In this document: positions 29,023 to 39,778 of the stretch, in pieces
Layout of the letters: every line of letters starts with the position of its first letter
Numbering within the stretch: position 1 is the stretch's first letter
Assembly (NCBI RefSeq): GCF_003751805.1
Contig: NZ_RKHQ01000002.1
Coordinates: forward strand, 124,001-188,000
DNA length: 64,000 nucleotides
Direction: 5' to 3'
Source of the DNA: Salana multivorans
GTDB lineage: Bacteria > Actinomycetota > Actinomycetes > Actinomycetales > Beutenbergiaceae
The notes under the pieces: generated by a model
Told to the model about the DNA's origin: nothing
What the model saw: only the letters and a program-made list of their open reading frames with translations
Databases searched by the model: none
Program-made: the position numbers and the translations under genes

Positions 29023-31598
29023 GCGGACGCCTGAGAGCGCTCGACCTTCGTCTCGCGGTCCCGGCCCTCGCGGCGTGGGCCGTCGCCGTGGTCGCGACCG
29101 CGGGCGGAGCGGTGGTGAGGGGTGGCGTTGCCGCCGCCGCGACCCTGCTGGCACTGCTCGCCGTGCGCTGGGGATCCCGCGGCGGGGGCGGCGCTCATCG
29201 ATCCGGGTGGGGTCCGCCCGTTCCGATGCTCCTGCTCACGGCGGCGGCCATGCTCGCGGTCGACGGGTCCGTGGTGGTCCAGGACGCCGTCCGGCGCCCA
29301 CCGGCACTGCTCGCCGCGGTGGAGTCGGGGTCCGTGACGGTCGTGCTCCGCGTCGACTCTCCGCCCTCCCGTGCCGCCGCAGGTCTCGACGGCGGAGGGC
29401 GCGTCTCGTTCGCCGCCACGCTGGAGGAGGTCGGGTCGCAGACCTCGGTCGCCTCGATGCGTTCACCCGTGCGCGTCCTGGCCCCGGGGGGCGGCTGGGG
29501 CGACCTCGTCCCCGGCGCGCGCGTGAGCGCTCCGGCGACGCTCCGGCCCACCGCGCCGAGCGGGCGCCCGACCGCGCTCGTGCTGGTTCGAGGCGATCCG
29601 GTCCCGCGCGGTGTGCCCCCGCCGCCGCAGGTCCTCGCGGCGCGCGTCCGCGCGGACCTGCGAGGCGCAACGGCCGGCCTGCCGGGCCATGCCCAGCTCC
29701 TGCCCGGGATCGCGGTCGGCGACGACGACCGCGTCCCCGTCGCCCTCGCCGATGCCATGTCCGCGACCTCGCTCGGACACCTGCTCGCGGTGTCGGGAGC
29801 CCACGTGGCGATCGTGCTCGGCCTCGTCATGACGCTCGCCGGCGGCCTGTCGCTGGCGATCCGCCTCGCGATCGGCGTGCTCGTGCTCGGCGGCCTCGTG
29901 CTGCTGGTCGGTCCGGAGCCGAGCGTGGTCCGAGCGAGCGCCATGGGTGTCGTGCTGCTCCTGGCCCTCGCGCTGGGGCGCCGGAGTCAGGCCATGGCAG
30001 CACTCTCGGCGGCTGTCGGCGTGCTCGTCCTGCTCGATCCCTGGATCGCGGGCTCGATCGGCTTCGCGCTGTCCGTGAGTGCCACGGCCGGCATCGTGCT
30101 GGGGTCGGGACGCCTGACCGCGGCGATCGCGGACCGCCTCGGTCGGGCCGCCGCCCTGGCCCCGGCGCTGGCCGTCCCGCTGGCGGCCCAGATCGCCTGT
30201 CTGCCCGTCCTGCTCCTCGTCGACCCGGGCGTTGCGACGTACGCCGTGCCGGCGAACGCTCTCGTGGCGCCGGTGGTTCCCGCGGTGACGCTCCTGGGGC
30301 TCGGTGCCGCCGTCCTCGGTGGTGTCTGGCCCGCCGGGGCGCACGCCCTGCTGCTCGCGGCGACCCCCGGCACGTGGTGGATCGACCAGGTCGCGACACG
30401 GCTGGCGTCCGCTCCGCTCGCGCGGCTGCCGTGGCCGGTCGGGTGGCGCGGGCTGCTGCTCGCCGTCGTCCTGACCGGCGCGGCCTGGCGTGGGCGCGCG
30501 TGGTGGCGGCGGCACGGCCGGGTGGCGACGGCAGCCGGGCTCGCGCTGGTCCTCGTCGCCGTCGTCGTCCCGGCCACCCGGCAGAGTGTCGGGGACGTGG
30601 TGCGGCCCGTGTGGAGCGCGACATCGGTCGCTCCCGGGTGGCGAGTCGTCGCCTGCGGCGTCGGGCAGGGCGCCGCCGTGCTCGTCTCGGCTGCGCCCGA
30701 GGGCGGGGGAGAGGCTGGCGCGGTCGTGCTCGACGTCGGGCCGCCCGACAGCGGTCTTGGCCCCTGCCTGCGCGCCGCCGGGGTCTCGCGCGTCGTCGCG
30801 CTCGTCCTCTCGCACGCGGACCTCGACCACGTCGGCGGGCTCGACGAGCTGCTCGCCGTCGCGAGCGTCGAGCGCGCCTATCTCCCCGACGTGCCCGAGG
30901 AACGGCTGGCCGAGGTCAGGCGTGCTCTCGTGGCAGCTGACGTCCCCGTCGTCGACGTCGTGGTGGCCGACGAGATCCCGGCCGGACCGGTCGCCTCGGT
31001 CGCGGGCGGAGCGGCAACGCTCGAGTTCCTCTGGCCGACCCGGCGGGCGGTCGAGCTGCGGGGCGAGGTCGACGAGAGCGAGGCGAACGGCCTCAGTCTC
31101 GCCGTTCTCGTGCGTGCGGGCGGGACGAGCGTGCTGGCGGTCGGCGACCTCGGGGCGGGAGCCCAGGCCGCGCTCCTGCGGACCCCGGCGCTCGCGGCCG
31201 TGCTCGACGCCGGAGCCCCCGACGTCACGGTCGTGGCGCACCACGGCTCCCCGGACGCCGATCCCGCGTTCCTCGCCGCCGCGTCCGGCCGGGTCGCGCT
31301 CGTGAGCGTCGGCGCCGACAACCGCTACGGTCATCCCGCGCCGTGGGTGCTGACCGCGATCGACGAGGCGGGGAGCCTGCCCGTGCGCACCGATCTCTGC
31401 GGAACCGTGACCGTCCGGCGCGCGGACGGCGGACGGCTCGAGGTGACACGGTGCGTCCCGCACGCGCAGACGCCGGCGCGCGCGCCGGGATCGCCGACAC
31501 CGACATCGAGGACCAGCACCGCCGCTGCGCCCACGCGTGCGCCCGAGGCTAGAGCGAGCGGATGGCGCCGCCGTCGACGAGATGGTCGGCCCCCGTGA
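29019..31598 (+). CDS. comEC: ComEC/Rec2 family DNA-uptake channel protein
   Basis: An 859-residue polytopic membrane protein: N-terminal helices, an OB-like DUF4131 region (about 90-200), the competence domain with many helices (about 230-520, GHLLAVSGAHVAIVLGL) and a metallo-beta-lactamase-like domain (about 545-805) with the metal motif SHADLDHVGG (about 599) and AHHGSPDAD. It would move one DNA strand into the cell. The last 45 residues are low-complexity Pro/Ala/Thr/Arg and run 50 bases into the 3' end of the convergent SDR gene, so the natural C-terminus may have been lost when that pair was inserted. Confidence 0.9.
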   Translation: MSGRLRALDLRLAVPALAAWAVAVVATAGGAVVRGGVAAAATLLALLAVRWGSRGGGGAHRSGWGPPVPMLLLTAAAMLAVDGSVVVQDAVRRPPALLAAVESGSVTVVLRVDSPPSRAAAGLDGGGRVSFAATLEEVGSQTSVASMRSPVRVLAPGGGWGDLVPGARVSAPATLRPTAPSGRPTALVLVRGDPVPRGVPPPPQVLAARVRADLRGATAGLPGHAQLLPGIAVGDDDRVPVALADAMSATSLGHLLAVSGAHVAIVLGLVMTLAGGLSLAIRLAIGVLVLGGLVLLVGPEPSVVRASAMGVVLLLALALGRRSQAMAALSAAVGVLVLLDPWIAGSIGFALSVSATAGIVLGSGRLTAAIADRLGRAAALAPALAVPLAAQIACLPVLLLVDPGVATYAVPANALVAPVVPAVTLLGLGAAVLGGVWPAGAHALLLAATPGTWWIDQVATRLASAPLARLPWPVGWRGLLLAVVLTGAAWRGRAWWRRHGRVATAAGLALVLVAVVVPATRQSVGDVVRPVWSATSVAPGWRVVACGVGQGAAVLVSAAPEGGGEAGAVVLDVGPPDSGLGPCLRAAGVSRVVALVLSHADLDHVGGLDELLAVASVERAYLPDVPEERLAEVRRALVAADVPVVDVVVADEIPAGPVASVAGGAATLEFLWPTRRAVELRGEVDESEANGLSLAVLVRAGGTSVLAVGDLGAGAQAALLRTPALAAVLDAGAPDVTVVAHHGSPDADPAFLAAASGRVALVSVGADNRYGHPAPWVLTAIDEAGSLPVRTDLCGTVTVRRADGGRLEVTRCVPHAQTPARAPGSPTPTSRTSTAAAPTRAPEARASGWRRRRRDGRPP

Positions 31599-32331
31599 TG
31601 TTGTCGGCGCGCCCGGAGAGCAGGAAGCAGATGAGGCTTGCGACCTCCTCGGGCTCCGAGAGCCGGCCCGTGACCATCCCGACCTGTGCCGGCGCTCCGG
31701 CGACGACGGCGTCGATCGGGACGTTCATGGCCGCCGCGAGCTGGCCGCCGAGGCCGTGCTCGGACTGCCACATCGCGGTGCGGGTCGGCCCAGGGGAGAC
31801 CGTGTTGACGCGGACGCCCAACCGCGCCAGCTCGGCCGCCAGCCCAGCCGTCAGGGCCGACAGCGCCGCTTTCGCGACGTTGTAGGCGAGCGGCGGACCG
31901 TCCGGCCGTCGGGCGCCGATGGATGACACGTTGACGATCGCGCCGCCGTTCCTGCCCAGCAGGGGCAGGGCGGCGCGGGTGACCCGGACCGCGCTCATGA
32001 GGTTCGTCGCGAGGGCGTCCGCCCAGTCCTCGTCGTCGAGCTCGCCGAACGGGGCGAGGCTGAGGCGAGCGCCTCCGCCGACGTTGTTGACCAGCAGGTC
32101 GACGTGCCCGTGCTCGCGTCTCGTGGCCTCGATCAGCTGGGTCGCCCCGTCGGCGGTGGCGAGGTCGGTGGCGACGGTGGTCGTGGCGGCGGCCGTCAGG
32201 TCCGGGGTGGGACGTCGGGCGGCCGCGACCACCACGGCTCCCTCGTCGCGGAGCGCGCGGACGGTCGCGAGCCCGATGCCACGGCTCGCCCCGGTGACGA
32301 CGGCGATCTTCCCGGCGAGGTCCAGGTCCAT
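31549..32331 (-). CDS. SDR family oxidoreductase
   Basis: A 260-residue Rossmann-fold NAD(P)-dependent oxidoreductase. It has the cofactor motif TGASRGIG near residue 14, NNVGGG near 88, the catalytic Ser in NVSSIGAR, and the YNVAK catalytic motif near 156; the normal Tyr-x3-Lys is present. The substrate is unknown. An AAGGAG site precedes ATG 32331. It pairs with the TetR gene upstream on the same strand, and both promoters share a 16-base box, so TetR repression is likely. The pair interrupts the usual comEC-holA order and its 3' end overlaps comEC. Confidence 0.92.
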   Translation of the reverse strand: MDLDLAGKIAVVTGASRGIGLATVRALRDEGAVVVAAARRPTPDLTAAATTTVATDLATADGATQLIEATRREHGHVDLLVNNVGGGARLSLAPFGELDDEDWADALATNLMSAVRVTRAALPLLGRNGGAIVNVSSIGARRPDGPPLAYNVAKAALSALTAGLAAELARLGVRVNTVSPGPTRTAMWQSEHGLGGQLAAAMNVPIDAVVAGAPAQVGMVTGRLSEPEEVASLICFLLSGRADNITGADHLVDGGAIRSL

Positions 32332-32346
32332 GTCTCTTCTCCTTAG

Positions 32347-32362
32347 TTGAACTACAGGTACA
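32347..32362 (-). promoter_or_regulatory. Candidate TetR operator upstream of the SDR gene
   Basis: On the minus strand TGTACCTGT-N3-TCAA, 16-31 bases upstream of the SDR ATG. The same 16-base pattern occurs on the plus strand at 33021-33036 in the TetR promoter. Outer bases AGTTG (32345-32349) and CAACT (32363-32367) form an inverted repeat around it. Confidence 0.5.
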
Positions 32363-32420
32363 CAACTTGGACGCGAGGGAGCGACGTGAGGAGTCGCGCA
32401 GCGCGACGGTTCGGGGGTGG

Positions 32421-32999
32421 TCAGAGAGGGGCGAGTGCGACGGCGATCGATCGCTTGAGGGCGGACGGGTCCGTCCGGGCCTTCGACAGGAGCTGGAGGC
32501 CGACCAGCGTCGTCAGCAGGTGGGTCGCGACGGCCTCCGGGTCCAGGTCGTCGCGCAGCTCGCCGGCGGCCCGGGCGGTGCGGATCGCGTCGAGGAAGGT
32601 CGCGGTGGTCCGCTCGAACATGGCACGCACGCGATCGGTCGCGTCCTCGTCGAACCCGGCCAGCTCGGCCGCGGTGTTGACGGCGAGGCAGCCCCGACGG
32701 TCCGGGTCGGCCGCGTTCATGTCGACCATCAGGACGAGCGCGTTCGCGATGCGCTCCTTGACGGGTCCCGGTCGAGCGAGCGCCTCGTCGACGAGGATCG
32801 CCTGCTGGTCGCGGTAGCGGTCGAGCGCCCGGCCGAACAGCTCCCGCTTGCTGCCGAAGGCGTGGTAGAGGCTGCCCTTGCCCATGCCGACCGCATCGAC
32901 GAGGTCCTGCGGGCTGGTACCGCGATAGCCCTGGCGCCAGAACAGGTCCATGGCGCGGTCGATCGCGGTGTCCTCGTCGATCTTGCGCGGTCGTCCCAT
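32421..32999 (-). CDS. TetR/AcrR family transcriptional regulator
   Basis: A 192-residue regulator. The N-terminal helix-turn-helix is TSPQDLVDAVGMGKGSLYHAFGSKRELF (residues about 28-55), close to the group that senses small molecules or fatty-acid-like ligands; the C-terminal ligand domain has the LAVNTAAELAGFDEDATDRVRAMFERTTATF helices. Its own promoter is well formed: TTGACT (33031-33036), a spacer containing the shared operator box, TAGCCT (33006-33011), six bases, then ATG, giving a leaderless mRNA. It very probably represses itself and the adjacent SDR gene. Confidence 0.92.
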   Translation of the reverse strand: MGRPRKIDEDTAIDRAMDLFWRQGYRGTSPQDLVDAVGMGKGSLYHAFGSKRELFGRALDRYRDQQAILVDEALARPGPVKERIANALVLMVDMNAADPDRRGCLAVNTAAELAGFDEDATDRVRAMFERTTATFLDAIRTARAAGELRDDLDPEAVATHLLTTLVGLQLLSKARTDPSALKRSIAVALAPL

Positions 33000-33005
33000 G
33001 GGGCA

Positions 33006-33036
33006 AGGCTATCCCATTTTTGTACCTGTGAGTCAA
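33006..33036 (-). promoter_or_regulatory. TetR gene promoter with embedded operator box
   Basis: -35 TTGACT and -10 TAGCCT lie 19 bases apart; the plus-strand box TGTACCTGT-N3-TCAA (33021-33036) lies in the spacer and over the -35. Confidence 0.55.
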
Positions 33037-33098
33037 GAAATGGTCGGCCCGGGGCGGGCGGCTGTGGATCCGGCGGCGTCGATGTCGGTGGCGTCTGG

Positions 33099-33104
33099 CA
33101 GTCT
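33099..33104 (+). promoter_or_regulatory. Candidate -10 box, leaderless
   Basis: CAGTCT, six bases, then GTG of holA; no ribosome binding site. Confidence 0.35.
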
Positions 33105-33110
33105 TGACGC

Positions 33111-34118
33111 GTGCCTCCAGCCCGCCGCGCCTCCGTCGCCACCACCACCTGGGACCGGGTCGAGCTCTCCCCGCTCGTCCTCGTCCGGGGTAAGGAGGGT
33201 CTGCTCGCCGAGCGCGCCGTCGCCAGCCTCGCTCGGCAGGCCAGGACCCGCGCCGCGGAGTCCGACCCGGGGGCGACCGTCGAGGTGACTCGGATCGAGG
33301 CGGCGCAGTACCAGCAGGGCCGGCTCGCGGTCCTCGCATCGCCGTCGCTGTTCGCGGAGCCACGGCACCTGGAGATCGTCGGGCTCGAAGCGCTCAACGA
33401 CGCCTGTGCCACCGACCTGATCGGCTACCTCGCGGACCCGGCGCCCGACGTCACGCTCGTGCTCACCCACGCCGGCGGCGTCAAGGGCAAGAAGGTGCTC
33501 GAGGCCGTCACCGCCGCGGGCGCCGTGGTCGTGCAGTGCGACGAGATCCCCGAGCGCGAGAAGGGATCCTTCGTCTCGGGCGAGTTCGCCCGGGCGCGCC
33601 GACGCATCGCGGGGGAGGCGGTCGTCGCGCTGGTCCAGGCGGTCGGCTCCGACCTGCGCGAGCTCGCCGCCGCCGCCGCCCAGCTCGTGAGTGACACGAC
33701 GGGGACCGTCGACGTCGACGTCGTCAACCGCTACTACGGCGGACGAGTCGAGGCCACGGGCTTCCGGGTCGCCGACGCGGCGGTGGCGGGGCAGGAGGGT
33801 GAGGCGCTCGCGCTCGTGCGGCACGCGATGGCGAGCGGGACCGACCCGGTGCCGCTGGTCGCCGCGATGGCGCTCAAGCTGCGCACCATGGCGAAGGTCG
33901 CGGGCTCCAGCGGTCGCCCGGGTGCCCTGGCCGGGGTCGCGCCGTGGCAGATCGACCGCGCCCGCAAGGAGCTGCGTGGCTGGACTCCCGAGGGGCTCGC
34001 CTCCGCGATCCTCGCGGTGGCCTCCGCCGACGCGGAGGTCAAGGGCGAGGGACGCTCGGCGTCGTTCGCCATCGAGCGGGCCGTCCGCCGCGTCGCCCAG
34101 GCTCGCGGTACACGCTGA
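33111..34118 (+). CDS. holA: DNA polymerase III subunit delta
   Basis: A 335-residue clamp-loader subunit that opens the beta clamp. It shows the typical delta start VLVRGKEGLLAERAVASL, the KGKKVLEAV segment, and the C-terminal helical domain (DLRELAAAAAQL, VAAMALKLRTMAKV). The AAA+ domains lack ATPase motifs, as expected for delta. Position before rpsT and after comEC (with the SDR/TetR pair between) fits the common actinobacterial order. It ends before a shared terminator. Confidence 0.92.
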   Translation: MPPARRASVATTTWDRVELSPLVLVRGKEGLLAERAVASLARQARTRAAESDPGATVEVTRIEAAQYQQGRLAVLASPSLFAEPRHLEIVGLEALNDACATDLIGYLADPAPDVTLVLTHAGGVKGKKVLEAVTAAGAVVVQCDEIPEREKGSFVSGEFARARRRIAGEAVVALVQAVGSDLRELAAAAAQLVSDTTGTVDVDVVNRYYGGRVEATGFRVADAAVAGQEGEALALVRHAMASGTDPVPLVAAMALKLRTMAKVAGSSGRPGALAGVAPWQIDRARKELRGWTPEGLASAILAVASADAEVKGEGRSASFAIERAVRRVAQARGTR

Positions 34119-34160
34119 CGGCGCCGGCGCCGCTGGAAGGTCCCCCAGCTCGGCGCCGGT

Positions 34161-34193
34161 CGACCTCCCGCGAACCTCCCGCGACCTCCCGCG
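34161..34193 (+). repeat. Short tandem repeat
   Basis: Three near-identical copies of a 10-11 base unit (CGACCTCCCG with one extra A in the middle copy) between holA and its terminator. No function is evident. Confidence 0.6.
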
Positions 34194-34232
34194 AGTCGTG
34201 CCTCGGTGCCGTTCGACGCCGAGACGCTCACA

Positions 34233-34273
34233 GCCGAACGGCGCCGCCCCCGAGGGAAGCGGCGCCGTTCGGC
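34233..34273. terminator. Bidirectional terminator between holA and rpsT
   Basis: A perfect 15-base stem (34233-34247 with 34259-34273) and an 11-base loop lie between these convergent genes. Confidence 0.8.
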
Positions 34274-34304
34274 GGTGGCGCGGTGTGCGCCGAGGTGCTG
34301 ATCG

Positions 34305-34565
34305 TCAGAGAGCGGCGACCTGGAGCGCGAGAGCCGACTTGCGGTTCGCGGCCTGGTTCTTGTGGATGACGCCCTTGCTCACGGCCTTGTCGAGCTTGCG
34401 GGACGCGACGCGCAGGGCCTCGGTGGCCTTGTCCTTGTCGCCCTCGGCGATGGCCTCGCGCGTCTTGCGCACGTAGGTCTTCAGCTCGGACTTGACGGCC
34501 TTGTTGCGCAGGCGCGCCTTCTCGTTGGTGCGGTTGCGCTTGATCTGCGACTTGATGTTTGCCAC
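34305..34565 (-). CDS. rpsT: 30S ribosomal protein S20
   Basis: An 86-residue, Lys/Arg/Ala-rich helical protein with the S20 start [21 protein letters not shown]. It binds 16S rRNA in the body of the 30S subunit. It starts at GTG (34563-34565). Alone on its strand, with a candidate -10 box TACGAT (34698-34703 on the minus strand), which gives a leader of about 125 bases; S20 is known to autoregulate in other bacteria, but no binding site is identified here. Confidence 0.97.
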   Translation of the reverse strand: MANIKSQIKRNRTNEKARLRNKAVKSELKTYVRKTREAIAEGDKDKATEALRVASRKLDKAVSKGVIHKNQAANRKSALALQVAAL

Positions 34566-34697
34566 GTGTGTGAACTTCCGGTTCGGCTGACTGGGTCGGC
34601 GAGGGTTCTCCAGCGGCCGGGACAAGGCGTGGGGCACCTCGGAGAAGCCACAGGGAGCGAGCCGGCCGACCCGTGCGGGCGCCAGGCTCGACCCACG

Positions 34698-34703
34698 ATC
34701 GTA
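34698..34703 (-). promoter_or_regulatory. Candidate -10 box for rpsT
   Basis: TACGAT on the minus strand, about 133 bases upstream of the rpsT start. Confidence 0.3.
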
Positions 34704-34736
34704 CCAGTAGAACTCGGGGGCGCCCGCTACCGACCG

Positions 34737-35435
34737 TTACCAGCCGTGATGCTCGCGCAGGACGAGGACGACCGCGTCGAATCGGTCGCGCGGGAGCACG
34801 CCACCCTCACGCCGCACGGCCCTCGCGTCGACGAGCAGCAGCCGGTCGATCCGCACCTCGCTCGGACGCCCCTTGCGGTCCCACTCGCCGGTCCCGATGT
34901 CCATCCAGACCTTGCCGTCCCGCTGGCGGATGACGCCCCGGTCGGCGCGATCCTGCGACGTGAGCTGGATCCCGACCAGGCCGTGGCCGTCCGGGCCGCC
35001 GTGCCCGACGACGAGCATCGGACGGTCCTTGCCCTGCGTCGGGTCGTCCTCGTACGGCACCCAGCCCCAGACGATCTCGCCCGGGTCGGGGTCACCGTCG
35101 TCCTCCGGCGCGTAGGACAGGCGCGGTGCCGGCATCGTCAGCAGGTCGTACTCGATCGTTCCCAGCACGGGCGGCGGGTAGCCGCCGGCCCCGGGCGCCG
35201 CCACCTGGGGCGCGGCCTCCCGGGAGGGCGCCTCCGCCGGGATCGTGGGCGTCGCGGTCGCGGTGGGGCCGGAGCCCCGGTCCGGCGCACCCGACCCGCC
35301 CGGCGCCCCCGGCTTCGGGCCGGTGCGCGACGGACCCGGCCGGCTGCCCGGACGGGACGTGGCGGGACGGCTCGCGGGACGTGCCGGGCGGGTCAGCGCG
35401 CGGGTGACGGACGTGATCAGGTCGACGAGTCGCAC
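34737..35435 (-). CDS. PemK/MazF-like domain protein without adjacent antitoxin
   Basis: A 232-residue protein. Residues 1-95 are a Pro/Arg/Gly/Thr-rich, probably disordered N-terminus starting with a short amphipathic helix (RLVDLITSVTRALTR). Residues 110-232 match the PemK/MazF toxin fold: GEIVWGWVPYEDDPTQGKDRPMLVVG, then VGIQLTS and DRLLLVDARAVRREGGVL. MazF enzymes cleave mRNA. No antitoxin gene is adjacent, and the gene has a leaderless promoter of its own, so a housekeeping rather than an addiction role is possible. It sits in the rpsT-lepA interval, where actinobacteria often carry a copy. Confidence 0.75.
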   Translation of the reverse strand: MRLVDLITSVTRALTRPARPASRPATSRPGSRPGPSRTGPKPGAPGGSGAPDRGSGPTATATPTIPAEAPSREAAPQVAAPGAGGYPPPVLGTIEYDLLTMPAPRLSYAPEDDGDPDPGEIVWGWVPYEDDPTQGKDRPMLVVGHGGPDGHGLVGIQLTSQDRADRGVIRQRDGKVWMDIGTGEWDRKGRPSEVRIDRLLLVDARAVRREGGVLPRDRFDAVVLVLREHHGW

Positions 35436-35441
35436 GCGAAC

Positions 35442-35447
35442 ACCCTA
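35442..35447 (-). promoter_or_regulatory. -10 box of a leaderless promoter
   Basis: On the minus strand TAGGGT, six bases, then GTG 35435 of the PemK-like gene. Confidence 0.5.
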
Positions 35448-35460
35448 GGACGAGCGACGT

Positions 35461-37203
35461 TCACGGAAACAGCAGCGTGTCACCGACGACCTGGGTGAAC
35501 GCGCCGAGGAGCTGCGCGGTCGAGGTCGCGGAGTAGACCCCGCCGTCCCCGCCGTTCGCGTCCACGAGCTGCTGCATGGCCGCGGTGTCGGCCTCGCCCA
35601 TGCCGAACATCATGAGGGCGACCGGTCGGTCGGGGTCGAGCTCGGAGCTGAGCGCCGCCACGGCCTCCTCCAGGCTGAGCGCCCCCGGTGCGTCCTCGTC
35701 GCGGCCGTCCGTGAACAGCAGGACCAGGTTCGTCCGCTCCGGGTCCCACGCCTCGCGCACGGCACGCACCGCGTCGACGGTCGTGGAGTTGAGCGCGGTC
35801 CCGGCGTCGCCGACGACCTGCGCCTGCGTCGCCCCGGCGATGAGCGCGTCGAGGTTCTCCCCGGTCTCGGCGATCGGGACGAGCTCGCGGTGGTGGACCC
35901 CCGGCTCCATGTCGAACGAGAACTCCCACAGCCCGACCCTCGTGATCGGGTTGAGGGTGTGGACGAGCGTGGCGAACGCCTGGGTCACCGTCTGGATGAG
36001 GGTCGTCCCACCGTCCTGCGTCGTGCGGCCCATCGAGCCGGAGACGTCGAGCACGGTGAGCGAGTTGCCGGGCAGGTTCCCCTCGCCGCCGAGCGCGAAC
36101 GCCGGCCGGAGCACGGCCTCGCCGGCCGACGGCAGCGCGGGCACCTCGACGGTGCCGCGCGACCCGTCGGCGCCACCGGCGCCGCCCGCCCCGCCCGCCC
36201 CGTCGACGCCGCCCGCGCCACCGGCGCCGAGGGCGACCGTCGCGACCCCGGGGTCGACCAGCCCGGCCGCGGCCCGCGCCGCCGACCCCTCGGGCGAGGC
36301 GAGGGCCTCCAGCAGCGCGACCGCCCCCGGAAGCCCCGTGTCCCCGATCCACGGGTGCTCGAGCACCGGCGCCCCGTCCGCGGTCACGAGCACGACGCCG
36401 GTCTCCGCGGTGACGTCCCGCTGCTCCATCACCCGCACGATCCCGGGCGGCACGGGTCCGGCGACGTCGGCATCGGCGACCTCGGTCGTGGTCGCGAGGG
36501 CGCCGGCCGCCGCGGCGAGCCCGAGGTACTGGTCACCCGTCGCGGCCTGCGTCGCCGCGGACAGGAGCCCGGCCAGCGACATCGTGACGGCCGACCTCGC
36601 GTCCGGCAGCTCGACGGGCAGCCCGCCGACCGTGCCGCCGTCCCGGGCGAGCACGCCCCACGCGAGCGGCGTCCCGGCCTCGGCACCCGCCGCGGCGATC
36701 GCTCCGGCGGTGGCCGGCTCCGCCACCATGACGACGGGGCTCCACGCCGTCGACGGGGCGGCGACCGCCTGCTCGGCGCTCGCCGCGAGCGCGTACTCCC
36801 GCGAGTCCGGGATCCAGGCGTCGACCGTCCCGGCCTCGAGCAGCACCGCCCCCTCCGCGCCGCTCACGACGGTGACGTCGAGCGTGACGCAGGCGTCGTC
36901 GGCCAGCTCCTCGAGCACGGGCGCGACGGCGTCGACCGCGGCGACGCGCAGCTGCGACCGCTCGGCGCAGACGTCACCCGCGTCGACCACGCCGTCGGTG
37001 GCACCCGCACCCGCCCCGTCGGAGGGGTCGGTCGCCGACGGCCGCGCGGACGGCGACGCCGGGTCCCCGGTCGCCGCGCGGTCGCCGCCGACCGCGGTCG
37101 CGACGACGACCGTCGCCGCCGTCGACGCGACCAGCACGCCGAGTCCGATGAGTTCCGGCGTGAGCCAGCGGCGTCGTTCGGGTGTGTGCGAGTAACGACC
37201 CAT
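35461..37203 (-). CDS. Substrate-binding plus von Willebrand factor A domain protein
   Basis: A 580-residue exported, membrane-tethered protein. A membrane helix at residues 15-42 is followed by a Ser/Pro/Asp-rich linker, a periplasmic-binding-protein-like domain (about 80-330, with [16 protein letters not shown] and [13 protein letters not shown]), a Gly/Ala linker with GGAGG repeats, and a VWA domain (about 380-575). The metal-ion-dependent adhesion site is intact: DVSGSMG, then the Thr in NSTTV and Asp in FTDGRDEDA. It may bind a ligand or surface partner outside the cell; the partner is unknown. Confidence 0.85.
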   Translation of the reverse strand: MGRYSHTPERRRWLTPELIGLGVLVASTAATVVVATAVGGDRAATGDPASPSARPSATDPSDGAGAGATDGVVDAGDVCAERSQLRVAAVDAVAPVLEELADDACVTLDVTVVSGAEGAVLLEAGTVDAWIPDSREYALAASAEQAVAAPSTAWSPVVMVAEPATAGAIAAAGAEAGTPLAWGVLARDGGTVGGLPVELPDARSAVTMSLAGLLSAATQAATGDQYLGLAAAAGALATTTEVADADVAGPVPPGIVRVMEQRDVTAETGVVLVTADGAPVLEHPWIGDTGLPGAVALLEALASPEGSAARAAAGLVDPGVATVALGAGGAGGVDGAGGAGGAGGADGSRGTVEVPALPSAGEAVLRPAFALGGEGNLPGNSLTVLDVSGSMGRTTQDGGTTLIQTVTQAFATLVHTLNPITRVGLWEFSFDMEPGVHHRELVPIAETGENLDALIAGATQAQVVGDAGTALNSTTVDAVRAVREAWDPERTNLVLLFTDGRDEDAPGALSLEEAVAALSSELDPDRPVALMMFGMGEADTAAMQQLVDANGGDGGVYSATSTAQLLGAFTQVVGDTLLFP

Positions 37204-37338
37204 GTCAGCAGCCCCCTGCGTCCGTGTCTGCGCCGAGTGCGCAGCGTCGCCGTCGAGCCTAGACCAGCCGGGGTGGTCCGGGTCGGTCCGGCTCGGTTCG
37301 AGTCGGGTGGAGGTGGGAGGGGGTCGTCCGGGTCGTCC

Positions 37339-37797
37339 CTACGACGACGAGACGAGCCGCGCGATCCCGACGATGAGGAACAGACCGAACGCCGCGCCGC
37401 CCGAGGCGATCGCCGCGAGCGTGTACCCGGTCAGGCCGCCGAGCCCGAGCCGGGGCATGACGGTCCGCTCGGCCCCCGGGACGATGACCTCGATCGCCTG
37501 GCCGTCGGGTGTCGTCGCGTGGACGACGTTGTCCGGGTGCTCGCCCGTCCGCTCCATCTGCGCCAGCCGCCCCAGGACCTGCGTCCGGCGGATCGCGAGC
37601 ATGACGACGGGAACCGCGAGCACCGCCCCGATCCCGCGCAGCACCCACGCGCCGACCCCGTCCATGCCGAGCGTGGCCAGGAGCAGGAGGAGCACCATCG
37701 CGGCGCCGATGAGGAGCACGACGAGCGTCGGCGTCGCGATCGCTCGACTGCCGCTGCGACCGAACGAGGCCCAGTCGGGTCCCTGCTGGCTGCTCAT
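37339..37797 (-). CDS. Small membrane protein of unknown function
   Basis: A 152-residue protein with two helices close together (about residues 25-47 and 52-68), a soluble polar segment with [21 protein letters not shown], and a third helix near the C-terminus ([21 protein letters not shown]). No known domain is recognised. It is divergent from lepA, 85 bases away, and has a leaderless-type promoter. Confidence 0.6.
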   Translation of the reverse strand: MSSQQGPDWASFGRSGSRAIATPTLVVLLIGAAMVLLLLLATLGMDGVGAWVLRGIGAVLAVPVVMLAIRRTQVLGRLAQMERTGEHPDNVVHATTPDGQAIEVIVPGAERTVMPRLGLGGLTGYTLAAIASGGAAFGLFLIVGIARLVSSS

Positions 37798-37803
37798 GCA
37801 CCA

Positions 37804-37809
37804 AGGCTC
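37804..37809 (-). promoter_or_regulatory. Candidate -10 box, leaderless
   Basis: On the minus strand GAGCCT, six bases, then ATG 37797. Confidence 0.35.
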
Positions 37810-37882
37810 GCACACGCCGGGGCGCAATTCCCTCGCGGGTCGTGGGACCATGAGCAGTCCCCGTCCTCGTCCCGGAGTCAGC

Positions 37883-39774
<1,892 letters not shown>

Positions 39775-39778
<4 letters not shown>

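Noticed and set aside
34161-34193. CRISPR-like repeats
   Set aside because: Three short adjacent units without spacers; a simple tandem repeat.
37202-37882. Long N-terminal extension of LepA
   Set aside because: It would overlap a divergent membrane gene; the conserved LepA start and ribosome site are at 37883.
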